Assembly (NCBI RefSeq): GCF_900496995.4
Contig: NC_044030.1
Location: 83,908,250 to 83,972,249 of the forward strand
DNA: 64,000 nt
DNA from: Aquila chrysaetos chrysaetos
Lineage: Eukaryota > Chordata > Aves > Accipitriformes > Accipitridae
Direction of reading: 5' to 3'
The notes beneath the pieces are model-generated. The model did not search any database and had not been told where the DNA came from. It saw nothing but the letters and a program-made list of their open reading frames with translations. The position numbers were made by a program, and so were the translations under genes. Below are positions 22,429 to 34,361 of this stretch, piece by piece (the first letter of the stretch is position 1; each line of letters starts with the position of its first letter).

Positions 22429-25343
22429 CTGTAGGGGAAAAAAAAAAAAAAAAAAAAAAAAAAGAAGAGCAATCATGAAAATTTTCTTTTCCACATCATA
22501 AAGTGACAGAACTTCACATTATCTTGGGAGACTACCTTTTAAGGAGCAAAAACAATCAAAATTTTAAAAATACACTTATTTTTCCTATGCAAAACCAGGA
22601 TTAGTGGAAGGAGCCAGGATCAAAGCCTAGGACACTAAAAATTAGTAGGAAGCAACAGCATAAATATTTTTCTATGGCCAATCATGTTTTAACTTTAACC
22701 CAAAGAACCTTTTCTCCAAATGAAACTAGACCGCCTCAAAGTCAGTTTCTACCCTTGGCTTTGCTGTGATTTAGAAGAAATGTATCCGGTTTTGCTCTGT
22801 GGTGGGCAAGACAGACAAGATTTTTTACATCCCCTTTATCATCACCTATAAAAGGAATCTGTCCTGTGCTTTAAAGTGAAAAACTATCAGTAAGTTACAA
22901 ATTAAGAGTCTGGTTTTTTCCCCATCCTTTGAGGTACGTAAGCCTGGCTTACCTTTAGGAATCCCAGGAATTACATTTCCCTCACCAGGTACTTCACACA
23001 AAATTGAATTTAGCCAGGGTGAAGCTAATTGCGCGCTCTGATTGATCACCAAGCTTCCCCCCCCAGCTCCCAAACTCCGAGGAAAGACAAGACGCAGCAG
23101 CAGTGCCACAAGCCAGAGTCGGAGTCAGGGTATTTTTTTTACACTTTATCAGAATTGGGGCACCTTAGCTGGGACCTGCGCCCTCCTACACTGAGTCCGT
23201 GCGCGAAGGAAGGATAGATTGGAAATGACGAGCAGAAATAGCAGCTGTTTGGTAAAAGAAGAGAGTCAAAATAGTGATGTTACTTCATTAAAGCACAGAA
23301 ACAAAACTTTACAGACAATGGTATTTAAACAAAAGGTTGTCACCTTACCTCTCATAACGGTTCGTACAGATCGAATAAGGTTCGTTAGCTGCGCTTTAAT
23401 TCCTGGTTCCTCTCCAAATCCTCCAATCCCTTGATCGCTTCCCCAGCCAACTGTGTCACACAAAAATGGCCAGACAGGTTAGGAAAAAAAACCCAAAACC
23501 ATGCAACAAATGCTATCAGCGATATCAATGAATATGGTTAAGTTTATCACTAACATTAGAAAAACAAACTACAAACCAATTCGCTTTATTTCAAGATCAG
23601 ATTTTAAAACAATATACTGAAAACCATTAAACCTTTTAATGAACGCAACAGTAATGACAGATGAACTGTTCTGTAAAGGAAACCCTTACCTTTTCAATAC
23701 ACTGCTGTTCCCTGCGTGCCACAGAAACAAATGACTTTATTTGGGCTTCACCAGAACATTCGCCAAAAAAACCCCAAACAAACTACCGTCTGTTCACAGT
23801 CCTTTACCAGCAGATAAAATAGCAAATGGCGGTTGGGTGTGAAGCGATGCTTCAGCACCGCGAAACGAGCTGCAGGACAGAAAACGGTCAGGACAAATTC
23901 CAAACGGGAATGATGATTTTTTGTAACTGCTATAAAAAAAACCCAAAAACCAATGCCTTGAGAACTTTTCAGAGGACGACAGAAGTACTGCGGGTTTACA
24001 AAGCCCTTCAAGGGAGAAGCCCTTCCCTACCCACTGCGGGGAGGCAGAGCCTGTGGTCCCAGTGAAGGGACTGGGGGTGCCCAAGTCCTACTGGTCGCAG
24101 CCCCGACCCGTTTGGGGACGAGCGGAGCAGAGAAGGGAGCGGCTCTCAATACTCAAAGCTGCAAAACTCCCAACCTGCGAGTTTTCTTTTCTCCAGAGAC
24201 AACTTTTGAGTGATTATTTCCCCCCCCCCCCCTTTTTTTTCCCCTCCCTCAGTCTGCTAACAGCGGGCTGCCAGCGAATCCCCTGCCTCACCAGCCGCTG
24301 CTTCCCACTCGGATGAGCCTGGAGTTATTCCCGAGTCACCTGGGGCTGACAAGTGGCTTGACCCGGCCGGTTAGTCCCCACATCTCCTCCCTTCTCTTCG
24401 AGCTGCTGCTCACCAGGACAGCAAAAGAAAACCCCAAACCCAGCCAGTCCCTCGCAGCGAGTCCTGCGGGGGAGCGGGAGAAAGGGATAATTCTCCGCTC
24501 TTCCGCAGAAAATCCTAGCTCAGCCTGACCTGGAGAAGTCAGGATTCTCCAGGTCAGGAAATTGGGGAAACCTTGGCTCATAGGTAATTAGGTTTTTTTC
24601 TGGGGCTTGACAGATCTTTGCGTCTGTGGCTCTTCTGTGTTTTGTAGGGGTTTGTTCTCTTTTAAAGGACAAGGGTGCCCAACCTTGGGGGTCCTTCCTC
24701 GGCACCGCAGAACGTGCGAAGCCCGAGAAGTGCTATCTCGCCAAAAAAAAAAAAAAAAAAACGCATGACGCGATGAAAGAAACCATCTCACGTTATGACA
24801 TCCTCCCGACGTGCGGCACAAATGGAGACGAAACAGTAGAAATGCACAGAAAAAAAAAAGAAAATTACGGAGAGGAGGGGGGGGTTGGGGAAGAGACAAA
24901 GCAATGACAGGAGCGACATCAACCGCACCGGCGGAAAATTCAAGACCGAAAGCCCCAGAGCCGTTCCCTGCACGTCGATATTCACACCGGCAAGGAACGG
25001 CTGCGGGGAGGGGAGGGGGGCGGCCCGGTGGGCCCCGGGCATCCCCGGGTTCGCCGAGAGCCGGGCGGCAACCACCGGGTAACGCCAGCCGGGGCTCCGG
25101 GCGGCTTCTCCCTTCAGGAGGCCCCGCCGGGCCGGGCCGGGCCGGGGGGAGCGGAACGGGACACGACGCGTCGCCGCGACCGGGCCTGGCCCGGTGTTCC
25201 CCCCCCCCCCGGTCCCGGCCCGGCCCGGTCCGGTCCGTCGCTGTCTGCTCACCGTGTCGGAGGAAACGTTCTTCGTGCAACACGGCGATGGCGTTAACGA
25301 TGAGGAGCGCGGCCTGCAGCAAGGAGTAGAGCGTGAACGCCAT
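22373..25343 (-). CDS. IER3IP1: IER3IP1, complete coding region in three exons
   Basis: Immediate early response 3-interacting protein 1, a small membrane protein of the ER/early secretory pathway (Yos1-like family); human loss-of-function causes microcephaly with epilepsy and neonatal diabetes. Exons 25253-25343, 23349-23450 and 22373-22428 sum to 249 nt, 82 codons plus stop, the same as human. Residues 4-22 (LYSLLQAALLIVNAIAVL, preceded by MAFT) form a first hydrophobic segment and 66-82 (PLIAVNSITIVLLLLFG) a C-terminal one; between them is the conserved loop WGSDQGIGGFGEEPGIKAQL and the basic stretch NLIRSVRTVMR. ATG context GTCATGG is good. All junction phases agree (1, 1). The third exon's acceptor follows an unusually long T homopolymer. 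Confidence 0.97.
22429..23348 (-). other. IER3IP1 intron 2
   Basis: 920 nt. The 3' end consists of a T26 run (A26 on plus, 22438-22463) followed by CCCCTACAG. Nothing else recognised. Confidence 0.85.
22438..22463 (+). repeat. A26 homopolymer (T26 on the gene strand)
   Basis: Uninterrupted run of 26 A, directly at the IER3IP1 exon 3 acceptor, acting as its polypyrimidine tract. The length may be affected by sequencing error. Confidence 0.9.
23349..23450 (-). CDS. IER3IP1: IER3IP1 exon 2
   Basis: 102 nt between the acceptor TGTGTGACACAG and the donor GTAAGG. Encodes GWGSDQGIGGFGEEPGIKAQ then LTNLIRSVRTVMR, residues 32-64. Confidence 0.97.
24743..24761 (+). repeat. A19 homopolymer
   Basis: Nineteen A in a row within IER3IP1 intron 1. 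Confidence 0.9.
25129..25149 (+). repeat. GGGCC short tandem repeat, potential G-quadruplex
   Basis: Four G-runs separated by CC, the last run six G long. The four G-runs meet the usual quadruplex pattern. Lies in IER3IP1 intron 1 about 100 nt past exon 1; the gene-strand RNA would carry the C-rich form. Confidence 0.75.
25253..25343 (-). CDS. IER3IP1: IER3IP1 exon 1 coding part
   Basis: Encodes the first 30 residues, MAFTLYSLLQAALLIVNAIA to EERFLRH, and one base of Val31. Donor GTGAGC. Lies inside the CpG island. Confidence 0.97.
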
Positions 25344-25397
25344 GACCCGCCGCCGCGATGCGCCGCCGGGGCGGGAACCGGCGGCCGAGCGGGACGT

Positions 25398-25480
25398 GGC
25401 GGGGCGGGGTTGGAGGAGGGGGGCGGGGCTTGAGGAGAGGGGCGGGGCTGGAGGCGGGGGGGCGGGGCTGGAGGCGGGGT
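25398..25480 (+). repeat. Tandem GC-box array, period about 20 nt
   Basis: Units of the form GGGGCGGGGCTGGAGG repeat imperfectly three to four times just upstream of IER3IP1. Confidence 0.7.
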
Positions 25481-25803
25481 CTCGGGCGCTGGGTCCCGCC
25501 TCCCCCGTCCCGCCCCGGTCCTGTATTTTTTATTTTTTCAATATCTATCGATGTACGGTTTCGTTCGAGCGGGGAAACAAGCTCAGATCACCATCGGTGT
25601 TTACGCGAAACGTAATGACTGCGGAAGTCAGGAGCCGTCACAGAATCCGAAAGAAAACAATTCTATTTTAGATCGGATTGATCAGGGCCTCTGGGTACTT
25701 CTGCAATCAAATAACAAAAATAATAATAACTGGAGCTCAGGGATACTGTACAGTTATTGATGCATAAATACACTTTTTTTTTCCCCTTGCATCTTTCAGT
25801 CCG

Positions 25804-25938
25804 ATTGGCTGAAGGCGGTGATTTGCATAATCACTCTGATTTTATTTCTCAGTAATCATACAATATGCAAACCCCTTAACTCCGGATGGTTGATAGCTTT
25901 TATTACTCAGTCAGGGTACAATGATTTGCATAATCACT
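25804..25938 (-). promoter_or_regulatory. Octamer/CCAAT cluster upstream of IER3IP1
   Basis: A 17-nt sequence TGATTTGCATAATCACT occurs twice as an exact direct repeat, at 25819-25835 and 25922-25938. Each copy holds the POU octamer ATTTGCAT. A reverse near-octamer TATGCAAAC is at 25864-25872, and an inverted CCAAT box (GATTGGCT) at 25803-25810. It lies 460-600 nt upstream of the IER3IP1 ATG. Function is inferred from motif content only. Confidence 0.55.
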
Positions 25939-28900
25939 GCGCTTTGATGGTTATTGGACTCATTCGCTGCGATAGCAATGATAACTTTGTGCTTAATGTG
26001 GTGGACTGGAGAGACCCCCGTCTCGATTCTTTGCCCTGCCACAGACTTCTGATACGATCTGGGTAAATTATTCGGAGTTTATCAATATTATATCTTCATG
26101 CTTCCACTCTGGGTTAAGATCCACTCACCAGCAAGCACGAGGTGATCGGTCGGATACTTCAGCAGTGAATCGAGCACCGGGACCGTATGATCGATAGACC
26201 CTCGGACACCAGGCGAATTAGCCACAAAGCAGCCCACGTCTCAGCTTCTTCCTGCCTTCATCTTTCCTTTCCAAAACACTTCCTTTAGTATAGCCGATGA
26301 CGTAGTATTATGCATCTAAATAATCATTACTATTAAATTACGTTATGTTTTAACAGCTGGAACTGGAAGCAAGGGAAAGCACCTCATCATCAGAGCCGTA
26401 GCATGTTTTGTTACTAACTTACCCCCCAAATTAATACTATTAAATAAGGGAGATAGAACAGAGAACAAAAATCAAATATATTTATCAGTTTTGTCATCTG
26501 GTCAAACGTATTTGTCATTTCAGTCTCGAAAAGGAATATAGTCTCAATTCACGGAGGCGAGTAAAACACTTACTGCACTTCCAGTGAAATCAGTATTATT
26601 TAAGCGTATGCTGAAGTGTTTTGTTATATGAAAGCTCAAAATATTTCCAATTCTGCAAACACTTACATGTATGATTAATTTCATGCATATCAGCAGTTAG
26701 GGGGAATACTCGAGTGTACTGGCACGTGTGAACACACACTCGCAAGCTCAAGGATTCCAAAGTAACTTCCTTATTTCTCATCTAGAGTTTTAAATTGGGT
26801 ATAACCACAAACATCCTAAAAACTATCAGTTTAACATTTTAAAATGGAGCCATTTCTAGTTACCCAGGGGCCCCCAAAGTTTGCAAAATGCTTTTTATCA
26901 TCATTCAAACCATCTTTTTCTGTGTGTCTATAAATAATAAAAAAGGCTGATCTTGATTTTTATCAAACTCCACGCACACAGAGAAAGTCAATATTGGGCT
27001 GAAAAGATTTCATCCTAAAGATCATTACCATTTTTTAAGAAGTTATGAGTGCTGGCATATAATGGTATCACAAATGGAACTGCCTTTTGTTCTCAGACAT
27101 AACTTAGGGCATTATGGCAGTAATTCTATAATTAAATACAGATAAATATGAGGGGTCACTAACAGGCATGTCTAATAACCACCATCATCAAGTAGCATTT
27201 CCTGGGCTACCTCCTTACGGTATCCAAACTATAAATAAATACTAACCTCAGCAGAGAGATAATGTTTAGAATTATGGCACTGAAAAAAAATGAGGTTTTT
27301 AAAATAAGTATACAAGTTATGGCTTAGTATTTTTACCCATAATTAAGATGTATTTCCAAAGAGCAGCTGCTATCAAGCTTACATAAACTTGACGTGATTC
27401 TCCCCTTTGTAAAATCCATCATGGCAACTTAACAACCACATGAGTCTTATCTCTGAATCATCGAGTTACGTGGTTGAAGGGAAAACCAGACAAAGTTGTG
27501 TGCATTAGAAGGAAAGCATTTTTCTTTTTTTCTTCATTAAGGTGTTATGTTTCAGTGCACTAAATTCCTGTGGTGTCATCTGCAGAGTGCAGTCAATCAC
27601 CATAAAGGAGAGTTTTAAACCACCTTACAGATGTCAAAGGATTAAACTTCAGGCTGGTGAAGTATTGTGAAGACCTTGGTATTTTTTATTCTCAGCTTAT
27701 TGTTCGATATCATCAGACAGAGCGTAGCTCCTTGGGTCTAACTATCCTCTACAGTTAACAAGACTCGAGCTTGTTGCATGCAAGTTCTCGGGATTACATT
27801 AGTTTATTCCTGGTGAGCTAATACCAGGTCAAAGGAAGTCTTCTCACGACTTCAATCCCTACATCCTTTGCTGCACTTGCCACCGTCTTCTATTTTCTGA
27901 AATAGCTTTGATAATTTCCTCTTTTAGCCACCAGTGGGCCTGGTAATACCCGGCGAGCTGAAGATGAGCAAATTTTAAATATTCAGAGTCCAGAAGGAAG
28001 CTTGCTGGGTCATGGTTTTACCTTAACGGGGCTCTGAACGGACACAAACCATCGCACTATGTGGAATGGGGTATTGAATCAAGGAGCCGAGTCCTTACAC
28101 CTGCCTACCATGTACCAACCTCTACAATGAGTAGCTCCATTAACTGAAAAATCCTGTCTGTGCGAAAAATTTAGGTTCTGCAGCTCAGTTATGTGCTATA
28201 AATAAATTGTATAGCTACATTTCGCAGTTAAACTAAAGCCTTTGTCATCCTTTAGTCATCACACCTATTGCACTGCCAAACTGCTGCCAAGGTTAGTGAT
28301 GCATCCTACAGACGTGACGCATCTCTTGTAAGCACAAATTGAATATTTAACTGATTTAACGTCCAGTTGTTTTCTTCAACCACCAAAGCTGGGACTGTGA
28401 TAAGACTTTGTATGTTTGAGAGAATGTGTATCTGGTTCTTACCCTTCAGCAGCTACGTACAGAAAAGATCTTTGTCTTATCCATGACTCCAAATGTGCTG
28501 CGCAGTATCATCTCTGCCCTTGCTTATTTGGAAAGTGAATAGTCATCCCGTTCAAAAACACAGCCTGCCAGCTTTCCTAAGATTTGTACCTTGAGACGAC
28601 GTTAATACGGCTTCACGCACAAAAGGAGATTGAAGAACAAAAGAAAAACAAATATAAAATTCTGAATTTACACCTGAATTTATTGATGCCATTTCCTAAT
28701 TTTATGTTATTTGGCTCCGTAACAGCCTTTAAATATCATTTGTTGTCTAGTGCATGCACGCATACACGCACACGCTGCTGTTCACCTTGGTATTATCAAT
28801 AGCACAGTATTCCGTTCTGTTACATTATATTGTACTGTGATTATTGGCATCTTCAGACCAGTCACCATTTGCGTTGTGTTCGTGCTGGAATACACCAGTC

Positions 28901-31777
28901 CAGAACCAAAGCCCGTTACGCTCGGTACCATATAGATATTTTTCAGAGAAGACAGGCGTAGGGATTTTCCAGTCCATGTCTCAGCTGGAAGACAGTGGAT
29001 ATCAAAAGCAGGCCAACACGGGGAGCGGGGCAGCAAGAAAACAAATAGGCTTTGTCAGAGAATTGGAAGTCTCTGCTTAGCCCTGCCTTACCGCTGACAG
29101 ACGGTCGGGATTTGCAGGCGTTGAGGCAGCAGCGGGTCTTAAGGAGGGATTTAGAGGAGGATGAGGAAACAGCTCCATGAATTTTGACAAGGGGGGGATT
29201 TTGTCTCTGTGCGGCGAGCGGCATGAAGAAAGAGCAGGGGTATTAAGGAGAGCGAAGAGAAGGGGTGCCTGAGGCTGCGGTTACGGGCGATGGACAGGCA
29301 GGAGCAGCTCACTAAATACAGGTATTATACAAGAGGGAGACCAAAGTGACACAGACTGTTACAGGCAAGGAGTTGGCGTTTGCCACCATGGACATGCAAG
29401 CACGTGTTTCCATCGGACCATGGAAAATGGTGTCAGTAGCAGTATTTTCAATGGGAATATGGCTAATGTCAGAGGAGAAAGGATCCTGCTGTGGCTGAGC
29501 CTCCACCGGGAACGGCTGACATATCTCCTCAGTTCCAGAATCAGGCCTGGTTTCCATCTCTGCTAATAGAAAAGTTCCTCAAACTGCCTTTTTGGCACAA
29601 ATACAGAGGTGTTGCAATGGTGACTGAAGTCCGACCGCCTTTGCGGCACAGCACAGAGATTTTCACTCAGGTCTATGACGTGCCTAATGCCTGTATGGAT
29701 CTGCGCGGGAGAGCCTCATCTTTCTCTGCCTGCCCTAAGTCTCTGTTTTGATAAGCATCACATACGGGAGCTTACACGAGTGTGTTGGTGTCACAGTGTG
29801 TCCCGCCGGGGCCAGACTTTCCATCAACAGCTTCCCCAGTGAACGGCTGGCCCCATCTAAGCCTGGAAGAGGAGGAAATTCATAGGCTGTAGCCTTCCCG
29901 TTCATACATTTGGTGGACCTTCGGTCTCCTGTTTGAAAACATGAGCCCTGAGAGCATTACTTCCACCGAGGTCAGCTAAGGCACAGCCACTGATGCCAAC
30001 CACCCTTCTGACCCGTTGGCAGCTCTGAAGTGCCTTAATGGTACTACAGAAGCTTTCAGTGCTCTGCGACGGGTGAGCACAAAGGAGGAACGGACCATGC
30101 CAGACCCCTTCCGGAGGAATACCCGCAGGTCAAAGGGCTTTTCTCCTGCTTCTTTTGATTTTCCATCTACTTGTATGGAAAACATGCAGGAGGTAGGCCA
30201 AGAAAGTTGGTAAGATAAAAGGAAAAATATATATCCTGCAGCTCTTGCAGGGTTCCCAGCAGCAGTTAGCAAAGGGCATGAAGTTGGACTGGGCTGGCCA
30301 GACCCCTCTCCGTGCCAGATCTCAGACTAACCTGTTCCCTGTAACTGCCACCTGAACGGGGAGAACAGCCAGGCTTGTTCGTTAGCAAGGTGGTGTCACG
30401 CCAGAGGCAGAGGTCATCGGTGCTGGCAAAGTTGCAGCATTCAGTTTAAAGATTAATAGACGGTATCTTCCTTCGGGCTGTAAAAAGTGGGCAGATTAAA
30501 AAAAAAAATATCACAGACCTGTTGACTTAAGAGACTGCAATCTGTCCAATAACGTTAGCATAGCCACGGAGTCGTACAGCTAGTAGGAAACCATGTGCAA
30601 AAGGTTAGGTCTCAGCATAATGTGTGGGATTCATGTGTGAGTCAGAGGGATTGGGAAATCCTTTGTAAAAATTACCAGAAATCCCCTCCCTGCATTTTTT
30701 TCCCATGACTCATCCCACAGAAAGAGATAATATGTAAAGATGTATGTCTCTACGGCAAATTTTTAACACAACACATGACAGAGATAAGGTACATATATCT
30801 ACGCTTTCTTTCCACTTCCATTAAAAAAATTCAGTTTTCCTGCATTTTCTTATACTGGTGTGGTACAAGTTCACAGTCCAAAACTACGGTGGAGAAAATG
30901 AAGTGCGGCATGTCAGTCCATCAGCTCGCCGAGTCCTTCATCCACTTTTCTCTCCAGAAGAAAGCTGCAGGTGGAAGAAGCTGTGGGCTGTCACTGCTCT
31001 GGCGCTGAATTGGGGGATGTTATCGAGCCAGCAAAGGAGAAGAACGGTAACTCAGAAAGGGAAGTTGTCTCTTCAGGGATGGCAGACTCTGGGGATACAG
31101 TTCACTTGTCAGAAATGTAACTTATACACACGGGGCCAGTCAGATCCACTGTTGAAATCTTATCAGAGCTATTGTTCGTCACTGTAATATTTTCCACCAC
31201 CACAGGTGTACTGAGATCTTTGGAGGAATAATTTGATGTGCAGCGCCTGGCACAACAGAAATGGAGCAAAACAAATCATTAGGTGTTAGATAAGCAGGAA
31301 GAGCTGTTTGTATTTTGAACCCAATCCAATTAATAACAGGATATAACTAATGGCAGTCCAGAAATGACAGCTGGGATGGAGCTGATTTAATTAATTACAG
31401 AGGTGACTCTTTCCTCTCCCCTTAATCTTTTTGTCCTTTAGCATAAAACACGTCTTATGACCCCATTGCCCTCTTCCATTTGGCTAGCTGCATTCAAACC
31501 AAAGCTGAATAAAATTTTTCTTTGAAGAGATTTCTCAAAATGTATCATTTACTTTCTCATCGTAGAAATAAACATCTCAAGGAATATCCCTCTTCTTGTG
31601 ACTTCAGGTTGTTCTTGAAAAAAACGAAAATGGTGGCAGCAGTGAGAAATTAGGGGCTTGCACCTTTTAATTTTCCTCAATAAAATTTCAATACATATAA
31701 ATAGACGTTTCAATAAAATCTGAGGAGGGGAAGAAGAATTTGCTCCAGATGTAAAACAAAACCAAATGTCATTGCCC
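25939..31777. other. Intergenic stretch without recognised genes
   Basis: No coding exon, RNA gene or clear repeat recognised. Open frames such as 29491-29751 (+) and 29976-30272 (-) start from non-ATG codons or lack domains. CpG dinucleotides persist at about 26130-26225 just outside the octamer cluster. Confidence 0.5.
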
Positions 31778-32236
31778 TAAAAAGCAATGAAGCTGGTGAA
31801 GGGTCTGGAGCACAAGTCCTATGAAGAGTGGTTGAGGGAACTGGGTTTTTTTAGCCCGGAGAAAAGGAGGCTGAGGGGAGACCTCATTGCCCTCTACAAC
31901 TACCTGAAAGGAGGTTGGAGCGAGGGGGGGGTCGGTCTCTTCTCCCAAGTAACAAGCGATAGGACAAGAGGAAAGAGCCTCAAGTTACACCAGGGGAGGT
32001 TTAGATTGGATATTAGGAAAAATTTCTTTACTGAAAGCGTTATCAAGCATTGGAATATGGGAACGTGGAACAGGGAAGTGGTTGAATCACCATCTCTGGA
32101 GGAATTTAAAAGACGTGTAGATGTGGTGCTTAGGGACATGGTTTAGTGGGGGACTTGGTAGTGTTAGGTTGATGGTTGGACTTGATGATCTTAAGGGTCT
32201 TTTCCAACCTAAATGACCCTATGATTCTGTGAGTCT
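31778..32236 (+). mobile_element. CR1 LINE 3' end, plus orientation
   Basis: 5'-truncated CR1. The open frame at 31787-32146 encodes the typical end of CR1 ORF2 (phrases [48 protein letters not shown]). The 3' UTR follows with GATGGTTGGACTTGATGATC and TTTTCCAACCTAAATGACCC, then the octamer-type end TATGATTCTGTGAG. CR1 is the main avian non-LTR retrotransposon; truncated copies are immobile. Confidence 0.92.
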
Positions 32237-34089
32237 AAATTGGTATTACCCAAGCACCCACCCTAGCAACTCCCCAGCCACCGTTACTGCACCCTGCTGC
32301 GGGCTGATGGAGAAGGAGCCTGGGAGGACCCCACTAGGGTTTGGCAGGCTCTTTCCATGGGCTCCCTGATCACACACGGCTCCTGCAGGAATTCATCATT
32401 GCATACATTTCTTTGGAGAGCCTGGGTTCCTCTCCTACTGCCCTAACACTCACCTCCAGAGAACGTTTACTGCTACGCTGATGGCAACCAACAGTAAGAG
32501 GCTTCCAGTGAGAGACAACATGACAATGTCATAAGTAGACGGTGATGAAGCTTGAAGAGAGTATGGAAACCACAGGTGAGTTTTGCCAACAAATAGCTTT
32601 AAGAAATACAACTTTTTGTGAAATGAGCCCAGGGGTCACAAACTGCAAATACTGATGGTCCTTCTGCTGCAAACCATGGATGCAGGGGGGTGACCAGCTC
32701 TGTGTTAGGAGGGTATTCCTGGGAACTGCTTTTTCCTTCAAAAATCTCACAGCTCAGTTAATTAACTCATGGGTCTTTGTCTACCAAAGTACAAAGCAAA
32801 ACTGCTTTGCAGGGCTGAGACTGAAACTCAGCCCTGTGGATCTCAGGGTGGAAAAGTCTACCCTGCACTGTTAGACCACAAAGTTATTCCACATATTATC
32901 CACCTATTCACAGTAAAACCACAGAAGAATCCTGAATCTTACTGCCTCTCTAGCCAGCACTTTCCATCCACTTCCACCCTTTTCAATCTGCTTCCACCTT
33001 TTTTTGCTCTTGGATTTAATTCCAAACTTAAAGGACTGAAACTTGGCTTACATCCCCCAGCTACCCCTGCCTCCAAGTCTCCCACTCCTCTCTTCTGCTG
33101 CAACAGCTCCTTTTATTTCCACCATTCTTCCCTCTCTAAAACCCCAACAGAAAGGGGTCTAACACAGCTGATTCATTCATTCCTTTTGAGCCCATTCAAC
33201 ACTCTGTATCTGCTAATCTTACATACTTGATAACACTGCTGTTGCCTGGCGACTCTCAGCAGTGTCACCACACAAATAAACACTGCAAAACTGATTTAAC
33301 ATGCTAATGAAAACAAACAGGAGAGTAAAACACCTTCTTCCTTGGAAACCACCGTGCTGTGGAAACCTTCGCCACCAGCACGGAGCATCCTGAAAAAGAA
33401 AGCCAACAGACATTCAGATCGCAGTTTAATCAAAGTCAGCACATTTATTTTAGATCCATTTATGAGGTCTGAGCATTTCACCATCTCTAATGTGACTTAT
33501 CTTTACAACTTCCTTGTAAGATAGACTCTGCTATCGCTGTTTTGCCGACTGGGGATCAAAGCAAGATGGGACAGATCCAAAAAGAATTTAATCTGACATC
33601 AAAAACCTGAATGTTTCTCTTAAGGCAATGAGCTTCCCCAGGTGCCTTGAGTTTGACTTTATGTTTGTCTCTGGCATCTAATCTTGGCATGGACAAGCAC
33701 ATTGGCATCACACTCTAGCAAATCTAGCACATACTTTTATCTAATCCCAGCCAATATGCCCCAGGACACAGAGGGAAACTTTAGCAGAAAAGGTAACTGA
33801 GCCCAAGTTTCTCAAGCCGAGGTTATACCTTTTCTTCCACTATCTCCAGAAGTGGAGTTCTTAACTCCTGTAAAAAATCTCAGCCATCACATAAGAAAGT
33901 AACTAGGTATGATCAACAACTAGATGGAAAAATGATGGGGGCCCAAAATACAATTTCTTGCTTTGTGGCAAATAACAATATTACTTTACCACAGCAATAT
34001 TGTTTGTTACCAAAACCCTCATCCAAGCACCGAGTTTGTCAAAATGGTGGGTGAAGCAAGCATGTGAGGCAGGGAGGGATCATTAACCT

Positions 34090-34200
34090 ACTGTCGAGAC
34101 AGGGAAACTGAGGCTAACAATTTGTCTTACATCAGTCAGAATAGTCTGTGGCATGGCTGGGAATTTCAAGCAGACCTCCTGCCTCTTGGTTTTATGCCTT
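34090..34200 (-). repeat. MIR-like SINE fragment, minus orientation
   Basis: GACAGGGAAACTGAGGCTAA followed by a degenerate TCAGTCAGAATAGTCTGTGG and GGCTGGGAATTTCAAGCAGA reproduces the order of a reversed MIR (GGGGAAACTGAGGC, AGTGGCAGAGCTGGGATT, AACCCAGG). Confidence 0.55.
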
Positions 34201-34324
34201 CACCATGATAATATTCCTCTTATAGAAGCTTAAAACTATTACATGCCTTATTGCTGGAAAGTACAGCGGATAAAAAGCAAGTGCTCAAGTCAGATTCATG
34301 TGTCACCTTGTACTAATACTGCTG

Positions 34325-34361
34325 CACAGACACATAGACACACACACACATGCACACACAT
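34325..34361 (+). repeat. CA-rich microsatellite
   Basis: Imperfect (CA)n with ATAGA and ATG interruptions. Confidence 0.75.

Larger units (their letters stand above)
23451..25252 (-). other. IER3IP1 intron 1
   Basis: 1.8 kb. The right third is part of the CpG island. Contains C13T8 at 24220-24240, A19 at 24743-24761, a GGGCC repeat at 25129-25149 and a C-run near 25200. Confidence 0.8.
24940..25545 (-). promoter_or_regulatory. IER3IP1: CpG island and GC-box promoter of IER3IP1
   Basis: CpG-dense block around exon 1. Upstream of the ATG, four GGGGCGGGG-type GC boxes (Sp1/KLF sites) recur at about 20-nt spacing: near 25400, 25420, 25440 and 25460. An AT-rich TATA-like tract, AAAAAATAAAAAATACAGG on the minus strand, lies at about 25521-25540. 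This is a housekeeping-type promoter; the exact start is unknown. Confidence 0.8.

Noticed and set aside
24588-25343. 251-codon frame starting with the IER3IP1 ATG
   Set aside because: Only the first 30 codons are coding; the rest is read-through of intron 1 beyond a clear GTGAGC donor.
31787-32146. 119-codon frame as a host gene
   Set aside because: It is the truncated end of CR1 ORF2, followed by the CR1 3' UTR.
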